Made by a program: the position numbers and the translations under genes
Source of the DNA: Cunninghamella blakesleeana
Lineage: Eukaryota; Mucoromycota; Mucoromycetes; Mucorales; Cunninghamellaceae
Assembly: GCA_017871115.1 (NCBI GenBank)
Contig: JAFCIZ010000005.1
Span: 3,589,501-3,653,500 of the forward strand
Length of the DNA: 64,000 bases
Direction of reading: 5' to 3'
Notes under the pieces: generated by a model
Seen by the model: the letters and a program-made list of their open reading frames with translations, nothing else
Told to the model about the DNA's origin: nothing
Database searches by the model: none
Part shown: positions 35,653 to 48,979 of the stretch, piece by piece
How positions within the stretch are numbered: position 1 is the stretch's first letter
Layout: each line of letters begins with the position of its first letter

Positions 35653-36638
35653 ATCTATTTTTATTAAAATATTAATATTCTTTAACTAAAAAAAAAAAAG
35701 GAAATTCATTTTTTCTTTTTGTGAAAATTCTATAATATTAGATTTTAATCTCTTATACGTTTTGTAATTATTTTTTTTCTCTCTTCTATCCTTTCTTTTA
35801 TATAAATATATACATATATTGATTGATAAAAAACGATTGTCAAAATAAAAATATCAAATTTTTTTTTACCAAAAAAAAGAGGAAGCAATAATATATTTAT
35901 TCAATGAAGTAGAGTATATACAAGAGTGAATTTTTTATATATAGACATGTGGATATGTAAAATCAATAAATATTTCCACTTATATTATTCATCTTCATCC
36001 TAATGTTTTAACAGATTTATACGCAACAGCTATTTAGAAAAACTGATTATTATAGTTTAATAATGAATGCGCTGAAAGTTGTTGATTTACTTTATTTAAT
36101 AGTTGACTATGCATTACTGCTGTTGATTATATATTATTTGATTGCTATCTTATTAATTTAACTATTTGTGAACGAAAATTAGAGAATGGCACTGCTACGG
36201 TCTTTTAATCAGTTCAAACATAAATACCATGCTACAACGTATCTAAAAATTGGCTAATTCCGAGCACTTTTTTTTTTGGATATAATATAAGCATACAGAA
36301 AAATGTCGTATTTGGATCAGGTACAATACAAATTAAACTTTTAAAATTTAAAAAAAAATTATATGAATTTATCATTACCAATATGCAAGCGCTATATATA
36401 ATTTAATAGAATAGATTATTTATTTAATTCGTGTATAATATATAATATATTTTTTAATAGTAATAATAATAACAGCTATATAATACAACAACAATAGAGT
36501 GATTATAATTAAATAGCTACACCCACGAAAAAAAAAATTATAATTTTATTGCTATGAACAAATGAAGTAATATAATATGTTCGTATAAAAATGATATCCC
36601 AATTATTTTTATTATTATTCTATAGTGTACTATTTTTT
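35653..36638. other. Intergenic region, no gene recognised
   Basis: A/T-rich. A less A/T-biased island at about 36170-36275, followed by a run of T, is the only segment that could hide a short RNA gene. I could not fit it to a tRNA, U6 or box C/D pattern. Confidence 0.5.
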
Positions 36639-39600
36639 TTACACGTTTATTTTTGATTCAACCATTTTTAATAAGAGTGTAGAATATTTATCAAGCATAG
36701 CTAACGTAGCAGGATCATGTTGCACCTCTTTCGTTTCTAATTTCTTTTCCTTATCATTGTCGTTATTACCTAGCGTGCTATTTACTTGTTGTGTTAAATC
36801 TCTTAATTTTGTTTCTACTTGAGATAAAAAGGTAGTAGTTTGTGGTGTATGTTGTTGATCAACTTTTTTTACAATAGATAAATAAGAATCCAATACACTT
36901 TCTAATAATATTTTTGCTCCATCTAAATCGTTTAGTATATTTTGCATATCGCTTTTTTCCATTTCAATAGGTGAGGAGGGTGATATTTCAGTAATTTCTT
37001 TTGTTATTTGTTGCTGTGATATTGGTGGTGATGATGATCCTTGTTGATTTTCTGTTAATATTGAATGATTAATTTCATTGTTATTGTTATCATCATTGGT
37101 TGAAATATATTCGCTATTATCATTATTGTTATTATTACTAGGTAAACTAACAGTTTGATCAGATGAGGTCACGTATTTCTTTTTATTTTTATCAGTATCA
37201 GGTATTATTTTTGAAGAATCCTTGTCCATTGTTAAAGAGATATCATTTTTTTCATTATCATAGTGAATATTGACAATGTCTGCATTGGGCTTATTACCAA
37301 GTTCTTTAAAAGAGTTTAATACGTTATCAAGTGATTCACGATATTGGCCTTTCTTATCTGTCAAGGATGATAGAAATCGTGCTGTAATACTTTGTCTCTT
37401 TTTAGATTTTTCAAGTTTTTTATGTAGTTTATTAAGCGCTGCCATGTCTTTAATAAATCCTGGTAAAGAGTTTCTTTTCTTGGTATCCAAATGGTCATCG
37501 TTTATTTGATCAATTGTTAAATTGGCGGTATTTGTATTATTATTTGTATTATTATTATTGTTATGTGATGGTGGTAATGGTGGTATTAAATCAAGTATGG
37601 ATGTAGATATTGTTTCATTCTCTATTGAATCATGATTATTATTATTATTATTGTTATCAGATTGGGTATCGTTTTGGTGTTGTTGCTGTTGAAGTTTAAG
37701 AAATTCCATAGATAATCTATTTTTATTTGTTGAGGTTGTTGACATTGTAGTTGATACAGTGCGACTTAATGATGTAGTCATTCGTGGTGCTTCCCTTGAA
37801 GTTATGGCTTGAATAATAGCGTCATCTGTATTATCGTCGCTCCCTTCATCATCATCATCATCATCCTCTTCGTGTTCGTTATCCTGATCTTCTTCATCTT
37901 CATCTTCATCACTTTGCTTCAATTCATTATCTGATATTGGTGTTTTCCTTCCTCCCGATGTTTCGTCCTTTGTTGAACTACTACTACTAGCACTTGCAGT
38001 TTCTTGTATTAATACTTCGATTGGTTTTCCAATATCATCTACATCTTGAGATGGCAAAATATATATTATTTGCTCTTCTTCATCTTCACCAGTATCTTCA
38101 TCTTCATCCATATCATCCATACTATTTTCTGTGGTATAATGATTATTATTATTTGGGTATTGGGAGTTCATATCTGTGACGATATTAATATTATCGTTGT
38201 TATTATTATTATTACTATTGTCATTGTTTTCGGTAACATTATCATTATCATTATCATTATTGTCATTATTATTATTATCATTGATTTTATTATTGGTTTC
38301 TTTTTTTTCATTGTGATACTCTTTAGTGGGTGACGATGGTTTTTCTATGTTAGATGTAGGCGTAGCTTTATTATTTTCACTGATAATAGAATTAGTACTT
38401 GATCGCCTGATACCTTCGTGACTTTTAGGTCGATATTTCATTCCATCCCTGTTATCCTTTTTATACAATGCATCACGTGAAAGCTGCTTTCTAAGTACTG
38501 GACTTGTCCGTTGCCCTAATGGTTGTTGTTGAAGACGATAGTTTATTACGTTAGCTACACGATCTCTATTACTTGTAGTAGGTATACCATTATAAAGGCG
38601 ATCTAATTTTCCATGAATATTTTCATATGATTTTCTTTCTGTCACTGATGGTCCATCTTTATTTTTTCCAAGTGATCCATTTACTTTATTATTATTATTG
38701 TTATTGCGTTCTAAAATTGGATTATGTCTATTTATTGGTGACGATGGTGTAGATGAGTGAGCTGTATCACAATGATTTGAAGCACTGTTATTATTATTGC
38801 TGTTGTTATTGTTATGAGAAGGAATATTTGATTGTAAAGTTGGGGCTGCTGCTGTAATATTTTGTAGAGAAGCATCACGTTGCTTTCTATTCATTGCTGC
38901 CTTCTTATATAAATCATCATATTTTTGTTCAGCAGGAGAAATTGTAGAAAAAGTCTTTCTTTCGCCTTGCCGAATCATTTGAGACAAAGTTGGTGTTGGC
39001 CTTATCATGGAAGCGGCAGAAACTCTTCTTAATCTAGGCGGTGCCATTTTACTATTATTATAAAGAGCTGATTTTTTTTCATCATCCATTAATTTTGCCG
39101 ATGTGATTTGGCCCATTAATGTAGCCTGTTTCACTTTGGTTTCATGATCTACATTTCTTGATTTCATCTTATTCACTATTTCCTTTCCAACTGACCATAT
39201 AAAAATAGTTCCATCCGAGCAAGTACTGATAATACGTAAAGATTCTTTAGGTGATCGTATGAACTTTACGGAGGTGATTAATTCAGCATGAGCACAAACT
39301 TTTTCAACACAGTTTCCAGATACCAGATCAAATAACCTAATGCATCTATCCGATCCGCTTGTCACTGCAAAGGTACCTGATAAGGGGTCCAAGTCAATAT
39401 TAATTAGACTTCCACCAGAATTTTCAAATGAAGCACCAGTGGATATTTCTTCAGCAGTTTCGGGTTTACAAACACGGAAAGGTTTACCGGATTCTACATT
39501 AAAAATAAATAATCGTCTTTCACCGGTAACTGCTGCTACATATCTATTAGTTACATCCAATGTCATATCAAAAATAGTACTACGGCCAGAATGATTGTGA

Positions 39601-42143
39601 TAATTGACGTATGCCATATTATTATCATTGTCAAGTACATGGCCGCTAGAATTTAATGCTGGCAAAGAAGGTGTATCTGATGAATTTGCATATTGTCGAA
39701 ATATTAACCCTTTATCTGCTCCACTACTTATGAGTTTTTCTGAATTTTTTGTAAATCGAACTGAAGTAATAGAAGATGAGTGATCGTCTAAACTTTGTAC
39801 AAGTTGAAAATTTTTTCTAATATCAAAAATATGAAGTAGTCGATCACGACTAGCTGTGGCGATTAAATATGGTTGGTCTAAAAAAAGGTGGAAAGAAAGA
39901 AAAAGATAAAAAAATAAATATGTATAAATTTGTATGATAATTTAAAGAGTATATAAATATATAATGTGTATGTGATTATGTGTGTTTACTTTTATTTGAT
40001 GGATTGGATATATCGATAGACAATATTTCAGAATCATGAGCCTCTTGATAAGTAATCTGTTCCCAAGTTGTCATATCATGCACACGTAGGTTCCCATTTC
40101 TATCACCAGTAGCTAATAGCATTCCTTTTTTATCCATTTTAAGAGATCGAATGCCAAAATCGGGGTATTGATCATCTGAGATATCTATAAAGTAAATAAA
40201 GTAGTGTAATGCAAAACAAAGCAAAATAAAAGTAAGTCAATAAAAAGTTTTATGAAATAGAGATTGTGTATAAGTTTTATAAATAAAACTAATAAAAATC
40301 AAATTACCTATATCGCGTTTGTATTTGGAAAATTCTGCTGCATCAGAATCAACATAAATCATTTTGATTAATTCCCTTGAATAAATGTTTTTTTTATATG
40401 GTGAAAGAGTTGTTGAATAAGTAGCTGATACATTGATATCTGATGATTGAGAAGAGCTGGTTGACATCGGTAATGAAGTAATCGATGAGTCAGGAGAATG
40501 TAATGAAAGTGGCGAGGATGAATATGAATTGAATGATTGAATATGATCCAGATTCCAAAACCTTACTGTACCATCTGCAGAATAGGTAGCAAATGAATTT
40601 GGTGGCAAAATTGATAGTGCGGAAGTTGTAGATTCATTATTTTCTATACTGTCTTGTTGATCAAATGGGCAGGGCTATATTATGACAAAGGAGATATAAG
40701 AATGGAATAAAAGTATTGAATTATCACTATATGGTTATATATATATGTATATTTGTGCTTATTATTATTATCATTTTATTACCTCAACACCCCAAACACA
40801 ATCAGTATGAGCGATAAAACTTCTATATTTACCAATTTTTTTCATATCCTTGATATCCCATATATAAAAGCTTCTATCAGAGTAAACCGTTGTAATTTTA
40901 GAAGTAGATTCATCATATGTAAGTGCAACTGCATCAGGGTAACATGAATCCTTATCCGTGTATTGAGCCAGCATATCAGGAGAAGAAATAGCACTGATAT
41001 CCATTCCAAGGGGATGAGGTTTTGGTAGCATTCCATAATACTTTAACGTAATTGGTTCAAAAAATCTATTATTTAATAAATATAAATCCAAGATATATAT
41101 ATACATATGTTAGTCATGTAATAAAAGTTTATAGAAATGGGTATCATTATTTTTTTTATCAGTATTACCTAACAATACCTTGAGAACACGTACAAATAAC
41201 GTACGAAGAAGATACTTTGATTGAATAAGCGTTAGAGACCTAAACAGAAGGAGAAAAAAAATACAAAGATAAAAATAATATAAATATACTCTGATAATCA
41301 ATGTTGTGTTTCTTATGTTTTATTGTTTTACCTGTAAATTGACCCATTTATCGATACCACGACCTTCTTTGAAAACACATAATATACCAGAATCCGTAAT
41401 AAAGTAGACATGGTTTAAATTTGATTTATCACAAGCAACATCCACAAAGTTACAATCTCTTAGTGTACCTAAAATACCAGCTCTACCATCTAATACTTGT
41501 GTTTCCCTTGAAGATAAATTACTCTGGTATTAACAATAATAATATATTCATGTTATTGATTGTTGTATGGATATATATAATTTCAATTGATTTCACCATC
41601 ATCATCTTTTTACCTTTTTTGAATGTTTTCCAAGCGATTTAAAGTACCAATATTTAACGTGTCGTAATCCAGCCGTAACAAAATAAGAGCCATCTTTTGA
41701 AAAGGACAATGCATTTACTTTGCTTGTCACTTTATTACTTGCCACCTTATTTCCTTTTTTCCAATTCCATACATATATATACCCATCATGCTAACGTAAC
41801 CAAAATATTTATAAACAAAATTAATATGAATTAATATGTATCTATATATATAATACAGAAGTATATTCTTTTCTTGATCATTAGTGAAATTATATATGAC
41901 GATATAATGTTTTGTACCTGAAAACCAACAGAAACAAGGTACCTAGAATTTGGTGAAAAAGCTACAGATAAGATGCCAAATTTATGAGCACGATATTGAT
42001 GTATTAGTATACGATCCTTGACATTCCAAATAAGTATTCTTGGTTGGTGGCCCATCTAAAATAGATGCATATTAAAACAAACATTTTCCTTTTTAGATAA
42101 AGTTTCTTAATACAAGTTTTTTTTATTTTTATTTTCTTATTCC

Positions 42144-42175
<32 letters not shown>

Positions 42176-43001
42176 TAATATTATTATCATTGTTTTATTT
42201 ATTTATTTATATTTATTTTACCTCGCCAGCAGCAAGATATTGGCCATCCGATGAAAAAGCAAGACAGCTAATAGGTTTAACTCTATTACTAGCAGGTGTA
42301 TTATCGCTGTTTTCTTTTTTTTTTAACGTCGGTAAAGGGCAGGTAACCATAATATCATTTTGACTTGAACCAAGGGTTGATATCATAGATCCTATATTAG
42401 AATTATTACTATTACCGATGTTTCCATTTGCTATTTGAGTATTTGATCCAATGGTTGAGCTTTCTGTTGTACGATAAAGATATCCAACCTGTTTATTGCG
42501 CTTATGGTTATAAAGTACCACTACTGCACCTGCTGCATATGCTATTAAGTCTTGCGATTCAGCTGATGCTAATATATTTGAAGATGCTGTAGTAAGTCCT
42601 ATGATCCTTTCTAATTTTAACTTTTTTAAAAAAAAAAAGATATAGTGATAAAAAATAAATAAGAGTTAAGTAAACTGTCATAATAATAATTTTATAAAGA
42701 TCTATCCGTCTCTTTATTATATATATATATATATATATATACATATATATAATGTAATAATATACTATACATACAAAAATAAATAATTTAAATATGTACA
42801 TTATATATACTTTACGTTTTGAGAAGATTTAGGTTGATCTTTCTGTTTTCTTCGCATGCCTGGACCGACAATGGTATGATTGGTTGTTGTGGGTAAAGTG
42901 TGTTGGTATGAAGACATAGTGAGTGGATGTGAATGCAAAGTTGTTGATTGTGATGGTGGAAGTGGTATATTACCAGCATTTACTGGAAAGAATTCACCCA
43001 T
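36639..43001 (-). CDS. Large WD40-repeat scaffold, MAPKBP1/WDR62-like
   Basis: Ten inferred exons (43001-42816, 42620-42222, 42055-41918, 41790-41614, 41523-41332, 41239-41169, 41065-40783, 40674-40308, 40184-39990, 39877-36639) join in frame to 1748 residues. The N-terminal ~900 residues hold many WD40 repeats forming two likely propellers, e.g. [86 protein letters not shown] and [14 protein letters not shown]. The order and wording fit WDR62/MAPKBP1, scaffolds that bind JNK/MAPK pathway parts or spindle poles in animals. The C-terminal ~800 residues are disordered, with Asn and Asp/Glu tracts, and end in a predicted helix ([19 protein letters not shown]). The role in fungi is not established from sequence. 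Confidence 0.9.
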
Positions 43002-43267
43002 TGATGATATATGTATATATATTTATTTAATAAAGGTATAATATTAATATATAAAGTGAGAAAGAAAAAAAAAAAAGTGAAAAAGAAAAAGAAAAAGAAA
43101 GAGGTAAAAAAAAAAAATTAAAGCGGAAAACTTATTTTTTTTTTTGGGTACTTTACTTTTTTTAGAAAATTTACAGATCAGACCGAACGCTTTTTATAAA
43201 AATAAAAAAAAATGAGCTTACATTATTTATTTATAAATTAAAAGAAAAAAAAAATATATTTTATAAA

Positions 43268-44276
43268 TTAAATATCTATATTAGCAAGATTATCTAAATC
43301 AAAATTGATATTATAATAATTTAAAGCGTCATTATACTTATCCATCCATAGTTGATATAAAGGATAATAATCTGCACGTTCTTTTGATTTTTTGTTTAAA
43401 TCAGCATTCCATGGTTTGATTAATATATAATGTAAATTTTTAATTTCGTTTATATTCCATACGTCAGAATGACCAAAGACCATCGTTTTAAGAGCATTGT
43501 ATGTATAAGGCAATTCTGTCCATTGATTTTCAAACTCTTCATTTAAAAAATCTTGATCAGGAAATGGATAAATATTTAGATCGCTTACTTGATTTAATTT
43601 TTTGATCATTTTTAGATAGGTTGATCTTTGAGGTTTAAATACGATCAATCCACTATTAAAATAATTTTTATGTAAAGATCTATTATTTCTATTTTTTTCA
43701 GTATAAGCACAATTAGCAGGAATCCTATAATATATTTATATGTATATATGTATATTTGTATATATATATAGAAGTATTGGAAATTTTAAAAGTTAGTGTA
43801 ACCATCTTTTACTTAATTCATTTTTTTTAAATAGGAAATACTCACCAGTCTGGTGGATAATTTTTTAGTTTTTGAGGATTACAAGTACATGCATTGGCGG
43901 CCGCTACCCAATGATCTTGAGGAAAAGATATAGTCATCAGCTCATCTATATTTTGTAAAGGTAACATATCAGCATCTAATAATACCAATCGATCATATTC
44001 TTCTTGATCCCAAGCAACTAGTTTTGTCCATGTATTTTCAAACCGTTCTTGAAAATAATGAATATTCCCTGTAGGATGGATAGCTTCAACTTTTTTTAAT
44101 AAAATTCCCAAGGAACTTAATAATTCAAGTAATTTTGGTGAAATATCTGACGTATATAAGACTAATAATGGATAAGCACTTTTAAGAACGCGAGTTAATA
44201 CGTACTGTAACGTTAAAACGCCTTTTACATATCCAGTACCAGCCGTGATAATAGTTACCCAAGCACATTTGGTCAT
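43268..44276 (-). CDS. Glycosyltransferase family 8 (glycogenin/galactinol-synthase-like)
   Basis: Two exons (44276-43846 and 43724-43268) encode 295 residues. The GT8 fold is shown by CAWVTIITAGTGYVKGVLTLQYVL, the metal-binding DxD in RLVLLDADMLPLQNIDEL, and FNSGLIVFKP with FPDQDFLNEEF and NALKTMVFGH in the second half, arranged as in fungal glycogenin-like nucleotide-sugar transferases. No signal peptide or membrane segment is visible, pointing to a cytosolic enzyme. There is no obvious glycogenin Tyr-rich tail, so a general UDP-sugar transferase is safer than glycogenin. Confidence 0.9.
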
Positions 44277-44847
44277 AGTTGTTGTTTTTTTTTTTTTAAA
44301 AAAAAAATGGAAAGAGAGAGAAAAAAAAGGGGAAAATATAGAAGAAAAAGGAAGAAGGAAGAGAAATGAAAAAAGGGAAACAAATGAATTTTAAAAAGGA
44401 AAATGCCACACCCTTTTTTTTGATGATCTTTTTAAATATCCGCTGTAAATAAGACATAAATAAGACATATAAAAAATGAATACAAACATAGTATTTAATA
44501 ATAAAAATAACCACATTTAAAGTACAAGGGTGAATAATGATCACATACTTGTAATATAGGTTTTATAAATCTATTTTAACCAAGATATTATACGTTTGAC
44601 TATAAAGCTTTTTTTATTGGATTTAAAAGTTTTGAACTCAAAACATATATATTATTATATTCAGTATTTAATTAGAATAATAGGTAATCATAAGAATAAA
44701 AAAATAGGTAGTAATGCAATTTTTTTTTTGTTTCAAAAAAGCTGACTTTAATTTTTTATAATATGAATTGGTTAATTTTTTTTCCCTTTTTCTATCCCTC
44801 TTTTTACTATACTAAATATTTTTTTATATTTCTATACTTTAATTAAT

Positions 44848-45514
44848 ATGACAAGAAATATATCATTATTGTTGATCTTATTTATAACCTGGTACTACAT
44901 AAATACAAATACAATTGCTCATATTGATTGATCATTATGTATATATATCATCATCATCATTAATATTAATATTTATCTATACAACTTAGTTTATTTCCTA
45001 TTTTTACAGCTGCTACCACTGTAAATGGAAGTCTAGTTACAAATGGTATTCTTACAGGTAAATTTACTATCTCATTTATATCACTAACTATAGATAGCAA
45101 TTAGGATTAATACATTCTCACCCTTCTTTTTATTTTATTTTATTTATATAATGATAACAATAATCATAATAATCATAAACCAATATATTAGATCTACGCA
45201 GATTACGCCCAACAACTAAAGTAACTTTAAGTGGCATTTATTCAGCTATTGTCCGCGAAGATGGATCTTTTTCTTTGTAAAGTATATTTACTGTTTTTAT
45301 ATATGTGTTTTTATGTGTATGTCCAATTAAACTTATTATCATCTTTTTTTCTTTATTTTATTATAATTATTTATTATACATATAGTTATAACGTAGCACC
45401 TGGTTCTTATTTATTAGAAGTAAATAGTATTGACTATGTTTTTCCAAAGGTACATATAAAATAGATAGATAAATTGAAGTATGAATATATAAAGATGTTA
45501 GTATGATATCGTCT

Positions 45515-45550
<36 letters not shown>

Positions 45551-46161
45551 GGCTTTATTATGATTTTATAGTTACGTGTCAATGTTAAAGAAAATGAAGT
45601 AGACGGCGCTTATGTAGGAGTTGGTATTGGTTGGGATAAAACTGGATATGCTGTTCCTCATCCATTTGAATTAAAAGCTAAAGTAGAAGCCGATTATTTT
45701 ATGGTAGGATAAATGATTATAATATAATATATTCTTATTTTTTAAAAAAAATAAGGAAAAACGAAAAAACCTTTTTTTTAATCCAATTCATAATTGTTAT
45801 TATTAGCCAAGACAAGGATTTAATGTTTTGGGTATGTTCAAGAACCCTATGTTTTTAATGCTTGGATTTAGTGGTATTATGATGTTTATCATGCCAAAAA
45901 TGTTACAAAATATGGGTACGTATCTATTATTATTGTTATTATTTTTTTTAAAAAAATAATATGGAGTGGTTTTGTCTAATTTTTTACTTTTTGTTTCAAT
46001 TATTATTATTATTATTATTATTTAAAGATCCCGAAGCTATGAAAGAATTAACCCAACCTCAGTCAGAAGGGCAAAATAAAGAAAATGAAACGCCAAGTTT
46101 ATCTCAAATGTTTGCTCAAGCTCAAGCTCAAGTTCAACAACGTCAATCCGCAAGACGATAG
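44848..46161 (+). CDS. EMC7: ER membrane protein complex subunit 7 (EMC7/Sop4-like)
   Basis: Part of the EMC insertase that places transmembrane segments into the ER membrane. Seven exons (44848-44891, 44990-45057, 45192-45276, 45386-45449, 45572-45703, 45807-45915, 46028-46161) give 211 residues. Choosing the acceptor at 44989 gives a good signal peptide (MTRNISLLLILFITCLFPIF), while the nearer acceptor breaks the frame. The lumenal beta-sandwich shows IYSAIVREDGSFSFYNVAPGSYLLEVNSIDYVFPK, the EMC7 carbohydrate-binding-like domain. After it PRQGFNVLGMFKNPMFLML leads to a transmembrane helix and a polar Gln-rich tail, the standard EMC7 plan. Confidence 0.92.
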
Positions 46162-47272
46162 ATAGTTTTTTGTTATATTAGAATTCGTTTTGGAAATTGA
46201 AAAATTATTTTATTATTAAAATTAAGATTCACAAAATTATTCATACAGCATTGTTTGAAAGGGTTATATACATATATATGTATATATATTGAACAGGATT
46301 AAAAATAAAAGAGAGACACAAATAGGGAACAATATATTATATAATCGATTATAGCAGTTTCTATTGGTGATAATGATGATAAAGTTTTTAACTTGAATAA
46401 AAACAATGCTGAGATCCTTTTTTATTGCTTTTCATGTAAGAATAAACAAGACTAGCATATTTAATTACAATGGTACTTTATTTTGTGTTTCGGTGGTAAA
46501 ATTAATAAATAAAAAAGTTGGTTATTTTATTTGATTAAAAGGTTTGATGAACATGTTTGAAGTATATATTAGAAGAAAAGATTAAATAATGTGTAAATGG
46601 TATAAAATATACACTTCTCTTTCCTTTTTTTCTTTATTTTATTATGTAGTATACAGACGTTCAAAATTTTCTTCGAAAATTCGTTGCTAAAACCTAGTTA
46701 ATATTTCACATGTTTTTTATACGTTTTATCTATTTGGAATTTATTTATATGACATTATCATATATATTTTGTGCTTGTGAAAATTTTTTGAATTAACAAA
46801 CTCTACGAAAGTTTTATTATTATTATTATTATTTATAAACACTAAAACTCGCTAGAATTGATTATATTTTGCTGACTAAAATATTACACAGGAAGGTTTC
46901 TAAAGAATATTTTTATTTTACGAATTTTAGAAGAAAATAAATTAAAGATTTTGTAATGCAATAGATCGTGTAACTGAAATTATAGATAAATGTTTTGTAC
47001 ATATAAAAGTATTCGTCTTTCTTTCTTTTTTCAATTATTTTAAAGTTACTTATATTTTTATATTTATTTTTTGATCTAATTTGTATATACTACTAAGTAA
47101 TATATAATAATCAACGTTCTAATTATTCTTTACTTATAGATTAGTATTTCACGAATTTTTAATTTTTTTTTTTTGGTCATTTCAGGTATTCAAAAGAAAA
47201 AACAAGGAGGCGTAAAAAAAACTGGTTTTTACTGATCAAATTTTGTATTATACGTATAAAAGTATATTAAAA
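46162..47272. other. Intergenic region, no gene recognised
   Basis: About 1.1 kb of A/T-rich sequence. It includes an imperfect hairpin AATTTTC-TTC-GAAAATT at 46665-46681, which also holds a GAAnnTTC arrangement as in heat-shock elements. Nothing else is supported. Confidence 0.5.
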
Positions 47273-48472
47273 ATGGATTTTATAACATTCTTCGCTTGGT
47301 TAACGTCGCTCCTAAGTATCTTAAAGGATTATCAAGAATTAGATAGTATTTATAAAAAACTTTCTATATCTTTTTTTATCGCTGCTTTTGTGTTAACATC
47401 AGTTCCTCTATATTGGGCATTAAAAGATTTGTATGAGTTTCCTCGGGCTGAATGTCATCATTTATGGAAAGCAAGTAAGGACAAGCTTTTTGGGATAGAT
47501 ACTCTCTCAAATTATTACACGTACAAGTATAGTATTATTTTTGAACTGAGGGAGTTGTATAATACATTTATTAGCAATCCAAGCAATATGAATTTTAATG
47601 ACTTAGAAAAGTATTGCAAAAATATTCACTGTGGGAATGCAGGCGGTATTAGCAAAATAATGAATGATATAAATGCCTTTATTGATAACGAAATACCTTC
47701 TTATATAAACCACAAAAGCTCAGTTAGAAATAGATTAACAAATGCTTCTTGTAAAATTGGTTTTAAAGAAGTAGATCTGAATTCGATAGATGTTGATAAT
47801 ATGACAATTGGCCAAATCAATTATATAATCGACTTGTATATAAAAATAGAAAACTCTTTGGAAGGCGATTTTTCTATCAAAAGTTTCTTAGATCAAGTAA
47901 TTGAATCAAGGGATATTGGCAATAACATCGAAATTAATGCAGAAAATAATGGCATAAATAATAGCGCAGACGCTGGAACTAGTAGAAATTCATGCATAAA
48001 AAGTTTTATAATTCAAGATAAACATGTTACCTTTAATACACTAATCTCTCAGAAAAAAGAAACTACAATACCAACGGAAAATGGAACTTTTGTAAAACTT
48101 CCTACAAGCTATATGGGTTATTTGGAATACAGGTTCAATAAACATGATCACTTCGACTACAGTGATAATGTTGACGATTTATTAAACTCTTTAAATTCTT
48201 CTAATATTAATTCAACAAATAATCCATTTAATAGTTTTATACACAAAACAAATGGATTTAAAAGATTGGGTCGTACTTTACACTTGATAGATTTCATTAA
48301 ACTTGTTTCACTAGATACTAATACACCAATTATTAAAAACGAAGACGATGAATTAAGTAAAGAAAATGTCTATGTCATAGATGAACACCATATAATGATG
48401 TATAACAACACAGGTATGTCGACGATAATAGAGCTTTATGAAAGTAGAAAGCTTATAGTAGGTAAGTGTTAA
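47273..48472 (+). CDS. Unrecognised intronless ORF with N-terminal hydrophobic segments
   Basis: A 399-residue ORF from ATG 47273; the frame is open ten codons further upstream, but without an ATG. Two hydrophobic stretches sit at the N-terminus: residues 2-17 (DFITFFAWLTSLLSIL) and about 31-50 (LSISFFIAAFVLTSVPLYWA). The rest is polar and mixed, with a Cys/His-bearing piece (CKNIHCGNAGG), an Asn-rich linker near 225-245 and a C-terminal half that looks folded (LPTSYMGYLEYRFNKHDHFDYSDN; RLGRTLHLIDFIKLVSLD). I know no family that fits. It lacks introns, unlike most genes here, and is flanked by long empty regions. It could be a lineage-specific gene, a captured viral or mobile ORF, or a membrane-anchored protein of unknown role. 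Confidence 0.6.
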   Translation: MDFITFFAWLTSLLSILKDYQELDSIYKKLSISFFIAAFVLTSVPLYWALKDLYEFPRAECHHLWKASKDKLFGIDTLSNYYTYKYSIIFELRELYNTFISNPSNMNFNDLEKYCKNIHCGNAGGISKIMNDINAFIDNEIPSYINHKSSVRNRLTNASCKIGFKEVDLNSIDVDNMTIGQINYIIDLYIKIENSLEGDFSIKSFLDQVIESRDIGNNIEINAENNGINNSADAGTSRNSCIKSFIIQDKHVTFNTLISQKKETTIPTENGTFVKLPTSYMGYLEYRFNKHDHFDYSDNVDDLLNSLNSSNINSTNNPFNSFIHKTNGFKRLGRTLHLIDFIKLVSLDTNTPIIKNEDDELSKENVYVIDEHHIMMYNNTGMSTIIELYESRKLIVGKC

Positions 48473-48979
48473 TAAATAAGAAATGTTAAAAAGCGTGGTT
48501 ATTGAATAAAAAAACTTTCATTGCTAATAAAATTATATAAATTATATTTGCATGAAAAACAGGCTGATGAATATGCCTGGCAACTATTTAAAATAAAGCT
48601 TTTATACTTCAATATTATGTTAAATAATATATTAAAATGATTTTTTTTCTAAAGAAATTAAAAATAAAAAAATTATTATTATATACAATCATTATTATAG
48701 AACAAAAATGAAAAAGGGTGAAGCTTTTAAAATTACAAATGAAAAAAAAAGCTAATGATCAAGAGTAATCGGTTTGAATTCTAAATTTAAATTCCGCTCA
48801 CTGAAAAAGGATTCGCGTTAAAAAAAAATTTAAAAAATAGAGCTCCTAATTTTTTTTTTTTCCTTTTCCTTTTCGTTTCTTTTCACTTTTGTACTTGTAC
48901 ATTATATTTTTTTTTCTTTTCTTTTTCTTTTCCTTTTCCTTTTCCTTTACTTTTCTTTTACTTTTATTTTTTAATCATT
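48473..48979. other. Intergenic region / UBX gene promoter
   Basis: A/T-rich with pyrimidine runs (TTTTCC/TTTTC repeats, about 48850-48970) directly before the UBX protein ATG, a common fungal core-promoter texture. Nothing else is seen. Confidence 0.5.

Noticed and set aside
46665..46681. Heat-shock element
   Set aside because: Only one GAAnnTTC unit in a hairpin, more than 500 bp from the nearest ORF; too weak to list as a regulatory site.
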